Origin: a virus
IMG/VR virus record: IMGVR_UViG_3300046534_000820
Location: 1 to 42,978 of that record
Reading direction: 5' to 3' (one strand)
Length of the DNA: 42,978 bases
Positions within the stretch are counted from its first letter, which is position 1. Each line of letters opens with the position of its first letter. Under the pieces are notes generated by a model. It did no database searches, was not told where the DNA came from, and worked only from the letters and a program-made list of their open reading frames with translations. Both the position numbers and the translations under genes were made by a program. Of this stretch, positions 1 to 7,569 are shown piece by piece.

Positions 1-127
1 CAACCGATCGCCGATGGTGCGTTTACGATACCCCAGTTCACGATCACTGGGTCGGCGAGCGTCACGCTACCTCAACCGATCGCCGATGGTGCGTTTACAA
101 TACCCCAATTTACGATCGCAGGGTCAG
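1..127. repeat. Terminal overlap, left copy (identical to 42852-42978)
   Basis: The 127 bases at each end of the window are identical, including unit-specific variants of the 72-bp repeat. A length of exactly 127 matches a common maximum assembly k-mer, so this is most simply an assembler closing overlap of a circular or circularly permuted genome. Confidence 0.85.
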
Positions 128-600
128 CAAGTGCGACGGTAACAGGGAACGTCGCCACCGGCGCGTTTACGATACCCCAATTTACGATCGCAGGGTCAGC
201 GAGCGCTACGCAACCACAACCAATTGCAAACGGCGCGTTTACGATACCCCAATTTACGATCGCAGGGTCAGCAAGCGCCACGCTACCACAACCGATTGCA
301 AACGGCGCGTTTACAATACCTCATTTTACGATCGCAGGGTCAGCGAGTGCACTATTACCACAACCGATAATTAATGGTATACTAGTATTCCCAACAATGA
401 CTATTAGCGGGTCAGCCAGCGTTACGCTACCACAACCCGTCGCAACGGGTGCGTTTACGATACCATTGTTTACAATAAACGGATTTGCAACAGTTAGTGG
501 TTTAGAAGTGATCGTTAATAGTGACACAAACATTGACCAAATATTTTTATCAAGTAATATCGATCAAATATTTTTATCAAATAACATAAACTACAAATAA
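1..600 (+). CDS. C-terminal part of LamG / 24-residue-repeat structural protein (continues from 41790-42978)
   Basis: This is the 3' part of the gene that starts at 41790. Position 1 corresponds to 42852, and the frame is kept across the closing overlap, giving 553 residues in all. This part encodes seven copies of a 24-residue repeat (consensus GAFTIPQFTIxGSA then TLPQPIA) starting at 13, 85, 157, 229, 301, 373 and 445. The last two are degenerate. The tail of the protein contains a 9-residue duplication (NIDQIFLSS / NIDQIFLSN) before the TAA at 598-600. Regular, threonine- and small-residue-rich repeats fit a beta-rich fibre shaft or surface decoration; this function is inferred. It lies directly upstream of other fibre/adaptor-like genes and the terminase. 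Confidence 0.75.
   Translation, partial: QPIADGAFTIPQFTITGSASVTLPQPIADGAFTIPQFTIAGSASATVTGNVATGAFTIPQFTIAGSASATQPQPIANGAFTIPQFTIAGSASATLPQPIANGAFTIPHFTIAGSASALLPQPIINGILVFPTMTISGSASVTLPQPVATGAFTIPLFTINGFATVSGLEVIVNSDTNIDQIFLSSNIDQIFLSNNINYK
13..516 (+). repeat. 72-bp tandem repeat array, 3' half (7 units)
   Basis: Seven in-frame 72-bp units start at 13, 85, 157, 229, 301, 373 and 445. Units in the middle are nearly identical, while those from 373 onward have diverged. The array continues from 42576-42978 across the contig junction. The closing overlap falls inside the array, so the true copy number could be larger than the assembled eleven. Confidence 0.9.
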
Positions 601-613
601 AGAGGGTTAAACA

Positions 614-991
614 ATGCCAATTTCAAACGCCGCCGCAACGTTATTACGTGCGGGTAATTTCGGGGGTGACTATGCGGGTGCGAGTCTGTCAATATTAGAT
701 GGAGCGACCGTATTGGTTTCACACACTATTACCAGCTTTACCGCTTCAAATACAGGTAATGCGGGTACAGCAACGGGTGTAATTGCAACTGCAGGGGCGG
801 CGACGATTATCGCAACAGGTGAGGCCGACGGGGCCAGGTTGGAAATAGGGGGTTTGATTGAAACGTTAACCGCCGGTGTTGCCGACCCTGACCCCTCGTT
901 GAACCCTGAGATCGTGCTGACGACACCGACGTATATAATAAACGAAACGTCGACGTTAAACAGCCTGGTTGCAACGTTTCCTTCTCAGTAA
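614..991 (+). CDS. Putative virion structural protein, 125 residues
   Basis: An AGAGGG ribosome site (601-606) sits 7 bases before the ATG. The 125-residue product is rich in Ala, Thr, Gly and Ile with alternating hydrophobic stretches (for example SLSILDGATVLVSHTITSFT), as expected of a beta-rich phage surface or tail protein. It has no cysteines, signal peptide or catalytic motif. It lies between the repeat-bearing LamG protein and a fibre-tail-adaptor-like gene, just upstream of the terminase, so a structural role is inferred from context. I do not recognise the family with certainty. Confidence 0.6.
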   Translation: MPISNAAATLLRAGNFGGDYAGASLSILDGATVLVSHTITSFTASNTGNAGTATGVIATAGAATIIATGEADGARLEIGGLIETLTAGVADPDPSLNPEIVLTTPTYIINETSTLNSLVATFPSQ

Positions 992-1006
992 AGTAAGGAG
1001 TTGACC

Positions 1007-1294
1007 GTGACAATCTTAACACGATTTGCAAGGCCGCTAATTGTCGACAAGCGCGACAATTACACAACTACACTTGATCCAGATTACTTAAAAAGTGATC
1101 TGATCGTGAGTGCAACCGTTGTCGTTGTGGGGGACCCACTTGTAACGGTTGAACAGGTCACCGTTACCGGAAATGTCATTTCGGCTATGTGCTTAGGGTT
1201 GGCAGGGGGTGAAACTAAACTTAAGTTCTCATGGGTATTAACTTCAACAAGATCGCGTTGTAAAAAATATATTATCGTAGTCGAGGATTGTTAA
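1007..1294 (+). CDS. Putative fibre-tail adaptor-like protein, 95 residues
   Basis: I chose the GTG at 1007 because AAGGAG (995-1000) lies 6 bases upstream. The in-frame TTG at 1001 would touch the ribosome site. The protein has the pattern of small phage adaptor proteins: a short N-terminal segment ending in YLKSDLIVSATVVV, a central VTVTGNVISAMCLGLAGGETKL with the LAGG turn, and a final beta strand with a TSTRSR segment. Similar proteins of about 100 residues are annotated as fibre-tail adaptors in siphoviruses. The match is by pattern only. The next gene is the small terminase. Confidence 0.45.
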   Translation: MTILTRFARPLIVDKRDNYTTTLDPDYLKSDLIVSATVVVVGDPLVTVEQVTVTGNVISAMCLGLAGGETKLKFSWVLTSTRSRCKKYIIVVEDC

Positions 1295-1319
1295 TACTCG
1301 ATTATAAAACCGGCTAATA

Positions 1320-1331
1320 GTGAGGTTCACA
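1320..1331 (+). promoter_or_regulatory. Shared 12-base translation leader before terS
   Basis: GTGAGGTTCACA at 1320-1331 contains a TGAGG ribosome site 6 bases before the GTG at 1332. The same 12 bases recur at 5469-5480 before the scaffold gene. This repeat argues for starts at 1332 and 5483 over the longer in-frame alternatives at 1320 and 5450. Confidence 0.6.
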
Positions 1332-1679
1332 GTGCCAAGAGTACGTAAGCCAGGGCATGTCCCAACGCAAAAAACCAAAAACATTGTTAAAAAACATGCC
1401 GTTGTTGGTACGCCACAGGAAATAATTGCGTCAATATTAGGGATTGACCCTAAAACATTGCGTAAACATTACCGTGATCACCTAGATCATGCGTTGGCGA
1501 TTGCGAACGGTGAAATTGGCGGGGTGTTATATCGTAACGCAATGAAAGGTAATATACCCGCCCTAATCTTTTGGGCGAAGACTAGGGCAGGGTTCCGCGA
1601 AGCTCGGGCAGATGGTGACGACAGTGGATCACCCCAGGCAATAACGATCAATATTGTAAAACCTAATGTCGATAGTTGA
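1332..1679 (+). CDS. terS: Terminase small subunit
   Basis: This is the DNA-recognition subunit of the packaging motor. The start is set at GTG 1332 because TGAGG lies 6 bases upstream; an alternative GTG at 1320 would add four residues. After a basic N-terminus (RKPGHVPTQKTKN), the segment TPQEIIASILGIDPKTLRKHY is a clear helix-turn-helix (about residues 28-48 of the protein), as in small terminases that bind pac or cos DNA. The C-terminal half (GVLYRNAMKGNIPALIFWAK) is the helical oligomerisation region typical of the family. It overlaps the large subunit start by 14 bases, which suggests translational coupling. Confidence 0.8.
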   Translation: MPRVRKPGHVPTQKTKNIVKKHAVVGTPQEIIASILGIDPKTLRKHYRDHLDHALAIANGEIGGVLYRNAMKGNIPALIFWAKTRAGFREARADGDDSGSPQAITINIVKPNVDS

Positions 1680-2916
1680 GCCAACAGGACCTCAGTACGA
1701 ATACATTACATCAACCGCGCCTTTTCCCGCGATGGTCGCTGGATTTGGTGCAGGTAAGACCGGGGCGGCAATACTACGGTCAATCCTCGGTAAGATCCAA
1801 AACCCAACAACAAACCGTGGGTTTTATTTACCCACTTATGATCTTGTCAGAACAATAGCATTCCCCCGATTTGAAGAAGCGCTGGAAATGATGGGGATTG
1901 CATACAGGCTTTATAAATCACCACTTAACAAGATAGTGATCCCGCACTACGGCGAGATCATATTCAGGTCGATGGACGCGCCCCACAGAATAATCGGCTA
2001 TGAACATGCCGACGCCGATTGTGACGAACTTGACACATTGAGCGCAAAAGACGCCGCCGAGGTTTGGCGACGGGTCATATCACGTAATCGTCAAAAGAAA
2101 CCCAACGGCTCAATAAATACGATCGGGGTGACAACAACCCCCGAGGGTTTTCGTTTCGTATATGAAGCGTGGAAAAGTAAACCGCGAAAAGGGCATGTAA
2201 TCATACAAGCGCCCACGTATTCAAACCCACATTTACCTGACGGTTATATTGATAATATGCGCGACCAGTACGAGCCCGCTTTGTTAGAGGCCTATGTCGA
2301 AGGTGAGTTTGTAAACTTAACGTCAGGCACAGTGTACCGCGCATTTGACCGCGAATTAAACAACTGTGATGATGTCGAAAAAGACGGCGAACGACTATAT
2401 GTAGGTATGGACTTCAACGTTGAAAACATGGCGGCAATCATCAACGTTAAGCGCGACGGTAAACCACGATCAGTAAATGAGTTTACCGGGGTGTTCGATA
2501 CGGGTGCTATGATTAAGCTATTAAAAGATCGATACCCTAAAAATAAGATTGTAGTATATCCTGATGCGTCGGGAGCTAATCGACAAACCGTAAACGCGTC
2601 TACAAATGATTTAGCGTTGTTGTCTAAAGCTGGTTTTAGTCTAGTCGTCAACCTGTCAAACCCATCGGTGAAGGACCGCGTTACGGCTTGTAATTCAGCT
2701 TTTTGTAATGCAAATAACGAGCGTAATTACCTGGTAAATGTTAAACGTTGCCCCGAACTGACTAAATGCTTAGAACAGCAAGCTTATGACAAGCATGGTA
2801 AACCTGATAAGGCCAATGGGGATGATCACCCGCTTGACGCTATGGGTTATTTTATTGTGAAGGACTACCCTGTATTAAAACCCCTATATATGCCGAGGTT
2901 ACGCCGATATGGATAA
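1666..2916 (+). CDS. terL: Terminase large subunit (ATPase and nuclease)
   Basis: This is the motor and headful/cos nuclease that pumps DNA into the prohead. The N-terminal ATPase has a Walker A AGFGAGKT (residues 25-32), a Walker B ending in D120-E121, and a TTTPEG coupling motif (156-161). The C-terminal RNase H-like nuclease shows the three acidic positions: GMDFN (D249), YPDASG (D300) and DDHPLD (D386/D387/D391). At 416 residues it is slightly short for the family, but all motifs are intact. It is preceded by terS and followed, with an 8-base overlap, by the MuF-like gene. The packaging type (pac or cos) cannot be read from the sequence. Confidence 0.95.
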   Translation: MSIVEPTGPQYEYITSTAPFPAMVAGFGAGKTGAAILRSILGKIQNPTTNRGFYLPTYDLVRTIAFPRFEEALEMMGIAYRLYKSPLNKIVIPHYGEIIFRSMDAPHRIIGYEHADADCDELDTLSAKDAAEVWRRVISRNRQKKPNGSINTIGVTTTPEGFRFVYEAWKSKPRKGHVIIQAPTYSNPHLPDGYIDNMRDQYEPALLEAYVEGEFVNLTSGTVYRAFDRELNNCDDVEKDGERLYVGMDFNVENMAAIINVKRDGKPRSVNEFTGVFDTGAMIKLLKDRYPKNKIVVYPDASGANRQTVNASTNDLALLSKAGFSLVVNLSNPSVKDRVTACNSAFCNANNERNYLVNVKRCPELTKCLEQQAYDKHGKPDKANGDDHPLDAMGYFIVKDYPVLKPLYMPRLRRYG

Positions 2917-3985
2917 TATTCTAGATGAAATGATTAGGCGCGAAGTACAACTGCAACGATTCGCGTCGTTTATGGTGCGCGAATACGTAAACCCAACTGC
3001 GCAACAAATCAGTCGCGAGATTGGGGGGTTTTTACTCGGTTATGAGAACTTAAACGTCCGCGAAAAACGCAAATTGATAAATGAGATTGGTCGATATGTT
3101 GAAACAAATTGGGGTAAAATATGGGTTGATTTTAACGGGCAACTTGAGGCGTTAAAGCAAGACGAAGCCAATTTTATGCTTGATCTTTATGACGATTACA
3201 CACCACCAAATGAGAAACTAATTTCAGTCCAACGGTTTAATACTCTTGAATCAATTATGTCTGTTAATGATCGCGCGGGGCGATGGGCTAATTTCACCAA
3301 TGACAATCAAACTGATACGGTTCGTGCGGTTAATGGTATCGTACAGGGTGGTATTCGTGACGGTCAGCCCGTCGACGCAATGGTTCAACGATTACGAGGC
3401 ACGTATAACCGAAAAACAAAAGAATACTCAGGTGGTGTTTTAACGGGTAAACAGGTTAGACGCGCCGAAGCATTAGTTAGGACCGGCGTAAACCATCATA
3501 CGAACGCAGTTCGTGACAGATTCGCTTTAAAAAATAAAAAGGTGATTCAAAAAAGAATATTCTTCGCAACACTTGACATTGTAACGTCGACAATATGCTT
3601 TTCGAACCATCTAAACGAATATGATATTGAAGATGAGCAGTACCCACGTTTACCGCTACATTTCAATGAACGAAGCGTTTACATTTTTAAAACAAGAGGT
3701 TTTAATCCGTTAAACGTTACGCGACCATCGAAGGGGGGTGCAACTGAAGACGGGGTCGAAGTTGTTCAAATGATAGATGCCCGCACAACCGCCGGGGCAT
3801 GGTTAAAAAGTCAACCTCGTTGGTTTGTTGATCAGTCGTTGGGCAAAAAACGCGCCGACTTGTTTTTAAGTGGGGGATTAAAACTCGATTCAATGGTATC
3901 CTTGCAAAATATGCCCTTGAATTTGGATCAATTGGCACAAACTACGGCGGGTCGTCGAGCATTCAACAGGATAAATGATATATGA
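2909..3985 (+). CDS. Minor head / MuF-like head morphogenesis protein
   Basis: The protein has 358 residues. Near residue 220 it carries the MuF/SPP1 gp7-type signature TLDIVTSTIC, followed by PRLPLHFNERS, which corresponds to the family pattern of a small Cys-containing motif and then P-x-LP-H-N. The N-terminal half is helical. Proteins of this family sit at the portal vertex and are ejected or help prohead assembly. The gene precedes the portal gene instead of following it, which is a less usual order. It overlaps terL by 8 bases and the portal start by 4 bases (ATGA), so translation is probably coupled. Confidence 0.75.
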   Translation: MDNILDEMIRREVQLQRFASFMVREYVNPTAQQISREIGGFLLGYENLNVREKRKLINEIGRYVETNWGKIWVDFNGQLEALKQDEANFMLDLYDDYTPPNEKLISVQRFNTLESIMSVNDRAGRWANFTNDNQTDTVRAVNGIVQGGIRDGQPVDAMVQRLRGTYNRKTKEYSGGVLTGKQVRRAEALVRTGVNHHTNAVRDRFALKNKKVIQKRIFFATLDIVTSTICFSNHLNEYDIEDEQYPRLPLHFNERSVYIFKTRGFNPLNVTRPSKGGATEDGVEVVQMIDARTTAGAWLKSQPRWFVDQSLGKKRADLFLSGGLKLDSMVSLQNMPLNLDQLAQTTAGRRAFNRINDI

Positions 3986-5430
3986 TAAACGGCATTGATA
4001 GTACCCACCCCAACTATGCGTTGACAATCGCATCGGTTCAGTTAGTGCGCGACGCACTCGAAGGTGAGCCCGTAATAAAATCACCGCTTAAGCTTTTAAC
4101 GTATTTGCCGAACACTGTTAGTGTGAGTATTCCTAAAAAAGAACGTGAAGCGATTTACGAACTTTACGCTATGCGCGCGGAATACGATAACATCCCAGCA
4201 AACACATTAGAGTCATTGATTGGGGCGATAACTCGACAAAAAAATACATATGAAGGTATTGACCGGATGTTGCTTGATGACGTAGACGGCGACGGTTTGA
4301 GCATGGATGAGCTTATTAAAATAACGTGTTCGGAATTGTTAGCGGTAAGGTACTGTGGTTTTCTTGCTGAACATACGGATCTAGCGTCGTTGGGTTTTGA
4401 TACTAATCGTCTACTTATAGACACAGCAAAAAAGTTAAACCTTCGTCCTTCGATAAAACAATACGCCCGCGAGTCAATTGTTAATTGGGACTTTAAACGC
4501 ATAAATGGGGTGTTACAACTAGCCTATGTCGTTCTTAAAGAGCAAGAACGCGTTGCGTTAACGGGTAGTTTAGAAACTGAAAATATTACATCATATTTAT
4601 TGTTAGCCCTAGACGAAAACGGTGACTATTTCCAGCAACGATATACTGAAAACACGATCGCAAACGGTGGTAAAACTTGGTCCGATAAGGTGTTCCCAAC
4701 TTCAACAACGGGTATGTTTAAATATATCCCGTTTGAATTTTGCAAACTGGGTGACTACCCGAAAGGCGTTATTCCAAAAGATTGCGGTTATATTTATCGT
4801 ATCGCAACCAAAGCGGTGTATCGTTACCAAATTAACGCCGATATGAAACAAGTTCTTTGGTACAACGGCGCCCCGATCACGTATTCAACGGGCTGGGATA
4901 GCCAAAGTTTTGAACAGTACAAGGAAATGACGGGCTTAGATTATATCGATTCTAGCCCCGCCGCACACATACCATTACCCACAGGATCTACGGTTGGCCA
5001 ATTAGATTGGAAGGCCGAAACATCGGCCTATTTTGTATACCTGGATAAAAACGCCCGAGAGATCGAAGCGCTGGGGGGTATATTTGACACTGAGCGACAA
5101 AGCGGTGACGAAACCGCAACCGGGCGCGCAATTGACGCGGCCGAAGAAACGGGGGTATTATCAAACCTATTGACCAACGTTGAAAAAACCTTGACTCGCA
5201 TGGTGCAATATGCGTCGATGTTTCGGGGTGTTGAATCAACCCCGAAAATCACAATTAACCGCGAATTTACGGCTATGAAGTTGAGCCCTCAAGAACGCGG
5301 CGCTATAACGAACGAACGTGATGCTGGGTTAATTACTGATCAAGAGGCCCTTCGTCAGTTAAAACGCGGCGGCGCACTTGTTGGTTCGGTAGAGGATATT
5401 ATTAACGAGCGACTTTTAACCGGGCAATAA
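3982..5430 (+). CDS. Portal protein (DUF4055 family)
   Basis: At 482 residues this matches the DUF4055 portal pattern: an N-terminal HPNYALTIASVQLVRDALEG, then a MRAEYDNIPANTLESLIGAI segment (the A-Y-N-x-T-x-x-L-x-G signature) and a C-terminal helical crown. Portals form the dodecameric ring at the unique head vertex, where they serve as DNA channel and connector platform. The flanking MuF-like and scaffold genes support the call. The ATG overlaps the upstream stop (ATGA). A short hairpin (GGGCA-loop-TGCCC, 5422-5435) overlaps its stop codon. Confidence 0.85.
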   Translation: MINGIDSTHPNYALTIASVQLVRDALEGEPVIKSPLKLLTYLPNTVSVSIPKKEREAIYELYAMRAEYDNIPANTLESLIGAITRQKNTYEGIDRMLLDDVDGDGLSMDELIKITCSELLAVRYCGFLAEHTDLASLGFDTNRLLIDTAKKLNLRPSIKQYARESIVNWDFKRINGVLQLAYVVLKEQERVALTGSLETENITSYLLLALDENGDYFQQRYTENTIANGGKTWSDKVFPTSTTGMFKYIPFEFCKLGDYPKGVIPKDCGYIYRIATKAVYRYQINADMKQVLWYNGAPITYSTGWDSQSFEQYKEMTGLDYIDSSPAAHIPLPTGSTVGQLDWKAETSAYFVYLDKNAREIEALGGIFDTERQSGDETATGRAIDAAEETGVLSNLLTNVEKTLTRMVQYASMFRGVESTPKITINREFTAMKLSPQERGAITNERDAGLITDQEALRQLKRGGALVGSVEDIINERLLTGQ

Positions 5431-5461
5431 TGCCCAAATACTACATGGGGTGGTTCACCCC
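5422..5461 (+). other. Two RNA hairpins between portal and scaffold genes
   Basis: GGGCA/TGCCC (5422-5435, loop ATAA) spans the portal stop. GGGGTG/CACCCC (5447-5461, loop GTT) lies just before the scaffold ribosome site. Neither is followed by a T tract on the plus strand, so they are not ordinary terminators. They may instead mark mRNA processing or protection upstream of the highly expressed scaffold and capsid genes. Confidence 0.5.
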
Positions 5462-5468
5462 AAAAACT

Positions 5469-5480
5469 GTGAGGTTCACA
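5469..5480 (+). promoter_or_regulatory. Shared 12-base translation leader before scaffold gene
   Basis: GTGAGGTTCACA is identical to 1320-1331. The TGAGG core is well placed for the ATG at 5483 and supports that start over the GTG at 5450. Confidence 0.6.
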
Positions 5481-5482
5481 AT

Positions 5483-6199
5483 ATGAAATTACGTTATGAA
5501 AACAAGGCTGACATACCCGAGGCTATGACCAATAGTTATGTTGAGTTTAAAGAGGGTGAATTGACCGTATATGTGCATGTCGATTATGCTGAACAACTCA
5601 AGGCCCACTATCGATTACAAGGTGATCACACTGAGACTAAGCGCAAGATGTCAGAACAGTCCGACAGACTCACTGCGTTAGTTACCGCAGAGGACACACG
5701 CAAGCGCGAAGAAGAAAAGCGCTTACTTGACCACAGGAGCGCGAACGGTCAAAGTGATGAAATTATCGCAGACTTGCGCATTAAACTTGAAGCCAACGAA
5801 AAGGATTGGGCGGGTAAATTCTCAACATTGCAAAAAGATACCCGTTTGAAAGAGAAACGCGCAATTGTTGCCGAACTTTCAGCATTGGCGACCGACGCCA
5901 CTAAACGCGAATTGTCAAGATTAATTTCGTTAGACTTAGACATTGCTGAAAATGGTGATATACTCATATTAGACGATGACGGCAAGGCTACGTCGACAAC
6001 GTTCGACGACTATAAAAAAGCCTTGCCCGAAAACTACCCTTCATTAATTGCTGAGTTTCAGCCAAGCGGGGGGATGGGCAAGGGATCAACTGGCGGTGTT
6101 GGTGGTGACAAAAAACCCGAAGATTATACTGAAGCGGATCGCGTTGCGTTACATAAGAGCAACCCCGATCTATTTAATAAACTTTTCAAACCAAAATAA
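5483..6199 (+). CDS. Capsid scaffold-like protein
   Basis: The ATG at 5483 is preferred over the GTG at 5450 because the repeated TGAGG leader ends two bases upstream. The 238-residue product is highly charged. It has a long predicted coiled coil (about residues 45-140, with Lys/Glu/Arg-rich heptads) and a Gly-rich linker (GGMGKGSTGGVGG) before a basic C-terminus (NKLFKPK), the usual architecture of a scaffold whose C-terminus binds the coat protein. It lies immediately before the major capsid gene. No protease motif is visible, so either the scaffold is not cleaved or cleavage uses another factor. Confidence 0.75.
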   Translation: MKLRYENKADIPEAMTNSYVEFKEGELTVYVHVDYAEQLKAHYRLQGDHTETKRKMSEQSDRLTALVTAEDTRKREEEKRLLDHRSANGQSDEIIADLRIKLEANEKDWAGKFSTLQKDTRLKEKRAIVAELSALATDATKRELSRLISLDLDIAENGDILILDDDGKATSTTFDDYKKALPENYPSLIAEFQPSGGMGKGSTGGVGGDKKPEDYTEADRVALHKSNPDLFNKLFKPK

Positions 6200-6211
6200 G
6201 GTCCATACAAC

Positions 6212-7216
6212 ATGGCTATTACACAACTAAGCGACGTAATTGTACCAGAGGTATACCAAACCTACGGTGCGGTAAACTCCCCCGAAAAAACAGCATTTTA
6301 CGAATCGGGAGTAATTGTTAGTAATCCCGGATTAGTAGCAAAAGCAAACGAAGGTGGCGAAACTCTAAACGTTCCATTTTGGAAAGATTTAGACGCATCT
6401 GCAGAACCTAACTATTCTGACGATAGCGAGAATAGCGCAACACCTCAAAAAGTCGAAGCTGGTCGACAGATCGCGCGCGTAGCGTATGTTAACCAGGGTT
6501 ACAAAAGTGCTGATCTGACCGGCGAAATTGCAGGGTCGGACCCTATGCAACAGGTACGTAACCGATTTGGTACGTACTGGATGAAGCAATGGCAACGGCG
6601 CGTTCTTGCATCATCAAACGGCATACTTGCGGACAATATCGCGAATGACAATAGTGACATGGTAATTGATGTTGCGGCTAATGCCACCGGTGGAGTAACT
6701 ACCGACACCCGATTTAATCGTGATGTGTTCACCGACGCGGTTTTCACGCTGGGCGATGCCGCAACCGATTTGACGTCGATGGGTGTACATTCTCAAGTAT
6801 TGAGTCGAATGGTTAAAAATGACGACATTGTGTACATGCCAGATTCGGAAGGTAAATTAACAATACCTACATACATGGGTTTGGTTGTGATTGTTGATGA
6901 TGGTATGACAGTTACCGCCGGGACGACTTCAGGGTTTAAATATACAACGGTGTTATTCGGTCAAGGTGCATTTGGTTACGGCGAAGGTTCAGCCAAAACG
7001 CCGGTCGAACTTGATCGCGGCGCCTCACAGGGTAACGGCGGCGGTGTTGAAACGTTATGGGAGCGTAAGACATGGTTGTTGCATCCGTTCGGTTTTGCGG
7101 TTGGTACGGCCCCTGCGGACGCCACATATACCCTTGCTGAATTGCGACTTGCTGGGACTTGGGATCGTGTTGTTGAACGTAAAAACGTACCACTTTCCTT
7201 TTTAATCACAAACTAA
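6212..7216 (+). CDS. Major capsid protein
   Basis: This 334-residue protein lies between the scaffold gene and a strong terminator, in the normal capsid position. Its N-terminus (SDVIVPEVYQTYGAV) and the GGETLNVPFWKDLD segment are typical of HK97-fold coat proteins of this size. The C-terminal ERKTWLLHPFGFAVG region matches the conserved P-domain segment seen before the C-terminus in these proteins. It lacks an N-terminal delta domain, consistent with a separate scaffold. AAGG precedes the ATG by about 11 bases. The family assignment rests on context and pattern. Confidence 0.88.
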   Translation: MAITQLSDVIVPEVYQTYGAVNSPEKTAFYESGVIVSNPGLVAKANEGGETLNVPFWKDLDASAEPNYSDDSENSATPQKVEAGRQIARVAYVNQGYKSADLTGEIAGSDPMQQVRNRFGTYWMKQWQRRVLASSNGILADNIANDNSDMVIDVAANATGGVTTDTRFNRDVFTDAVFTLGDAATDLTSMGVHSQVLSRMVKNDDIVYMPDSEGKLTIPTYMGLVVIVDDGMTVTAGTTSGFKYTTVLFGQGAFGYGEGSAKTPVELDRGASQGNGGGVETLWERKTWLLHPFGFAVGTAPADATYTLAELRLAGTWDRVVERKNVPLSFLITN

Positions 7217-7247
7217 TTGGTCATAAACTAGTATTATGATCATGACC

Positions 7248-7281
7248 ATAAACCCACATCAACGGTGATGTGGGTTTATTT
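7248..7281 (+). terminator. Rho-independent terminator after major capsid gene
   Basis: A perfect 14-bp stem (7248-7261 pairing with 7266-7279) with an ACGG loop is followed by a T-rich run. A weaker dyad, GGTCAT/ATGACC (7219-7224 and 7242-7247), lies just upstream. The terminator probably sets a transcript end after the capsid gene with partial read-through to the tail genes. Confidence 0.85.
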
Positions 7282-7294
7282 ACGAGGGTAAACC

Positions 7295-7486
7295 ATGCCG
7301 ATAAACGACGAAGAAATTCAAACAAACGAAGACGGCCTTGTTCCAGGTCAATATGTTGATTTCGCGACATTAATGAAAATTAAAAACAAGGGTGTCAAAA
7401 ATGAATCCGAATCCGAATCCGAATCCGAATCCGAATCCGAATCCGAATCAGAATCAGAACCCGCGAAAGTTCGCGCTGGTAAGTAG
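7295..7486 (+). CDS. Small acidic protein with (Ser-Glu)n tail
   Basis: This 63-residue protein starts MPINDEEIQTNEDG and ends in a run of nine Glu-Ser pairs encoded by a GAATCC hexanucleotide repeat (7403-7456). The tail is intrinsically disordered and strongly acidic. The gene sits just after the capsid terminator, where many siphoviruses carry a small head-associated or decoration gene; no family is recognised. Its 3' half is overlapped by a second reading frame (7401-7538) that reads the same microsatellite as Asn-Pro. Confidence 0.6.
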   Translation: MPINDEEIQTNEDGLVPGQYVDFATLMKIKNKGVKNESESESESESESESESESEPAKVRAGK

Positions 7487-7538
7487 TCGCGAGTTTAAAG
7501 CGTACTACATTCAACACATGCGTAAACGGCGCAATTGA
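7401..7538 (+). CDS. Overlapping small protein with (Asn-Pro)n N-terminus, 45 residues
   Basis: The ATG at 7401 has AAGGG (7388-7392) at a spacing of 8 and opens a frame offset +1 from the 7295 gene. It reads the GAATCC microsatellite as seven Asn-Pro pairs. It then leaves the first gene's stop behind and encodes RKFALVSSREFKAYYIQHMR followed by KRRN, which looks like genuine conserved protein (basic, amphipathic) and not noise. This could be a separate gene or the product of a +1 shift from the upstream frame. I do not recognise the family. Confidence 0.55.
   Translation: MNPNPNPNPNPNPNPNQNQNPRKFALVSSREFKAYYIQHMRKRRN
7403..7456 (+). repeat. Hexanucleotide microsatellite (GAATCC)7(GAATCA)2
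   Basis: Seven exact GAATCC units and two GAATCA variants encode Glu-Ser repeats in one frame and Asn-Pro/Asn-Gln repeats in the other. Slippage by whole units would lengthen or shorten both proteins without breaking either frame. Confidence 0.95.
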
Positions 7539-7569
7539 TTTTTATATAACAGTGTAGGGGTACGTATAA

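Noticed and set aside
1-127. Biological direct terminal repeat
   Set aside because: The length is exactly 127 and it lies inside a coding repeat array; an assembly overlap explains it better.
72-533. Long minus-strand frames with repeats (NWGIVNAP pattern) over the array
   Set aside because: They are the antisense shadow of the 72-bp in-frame repeat; the plus frame continues into a LamG domain and has a normal stop, while the minus frames have no ribosome site.
1001-1006. TTG start for the adaptor-like gene
   Set aside because: It directly abuts the AAGGAG site; the GTG at 1007 has proper spacing.
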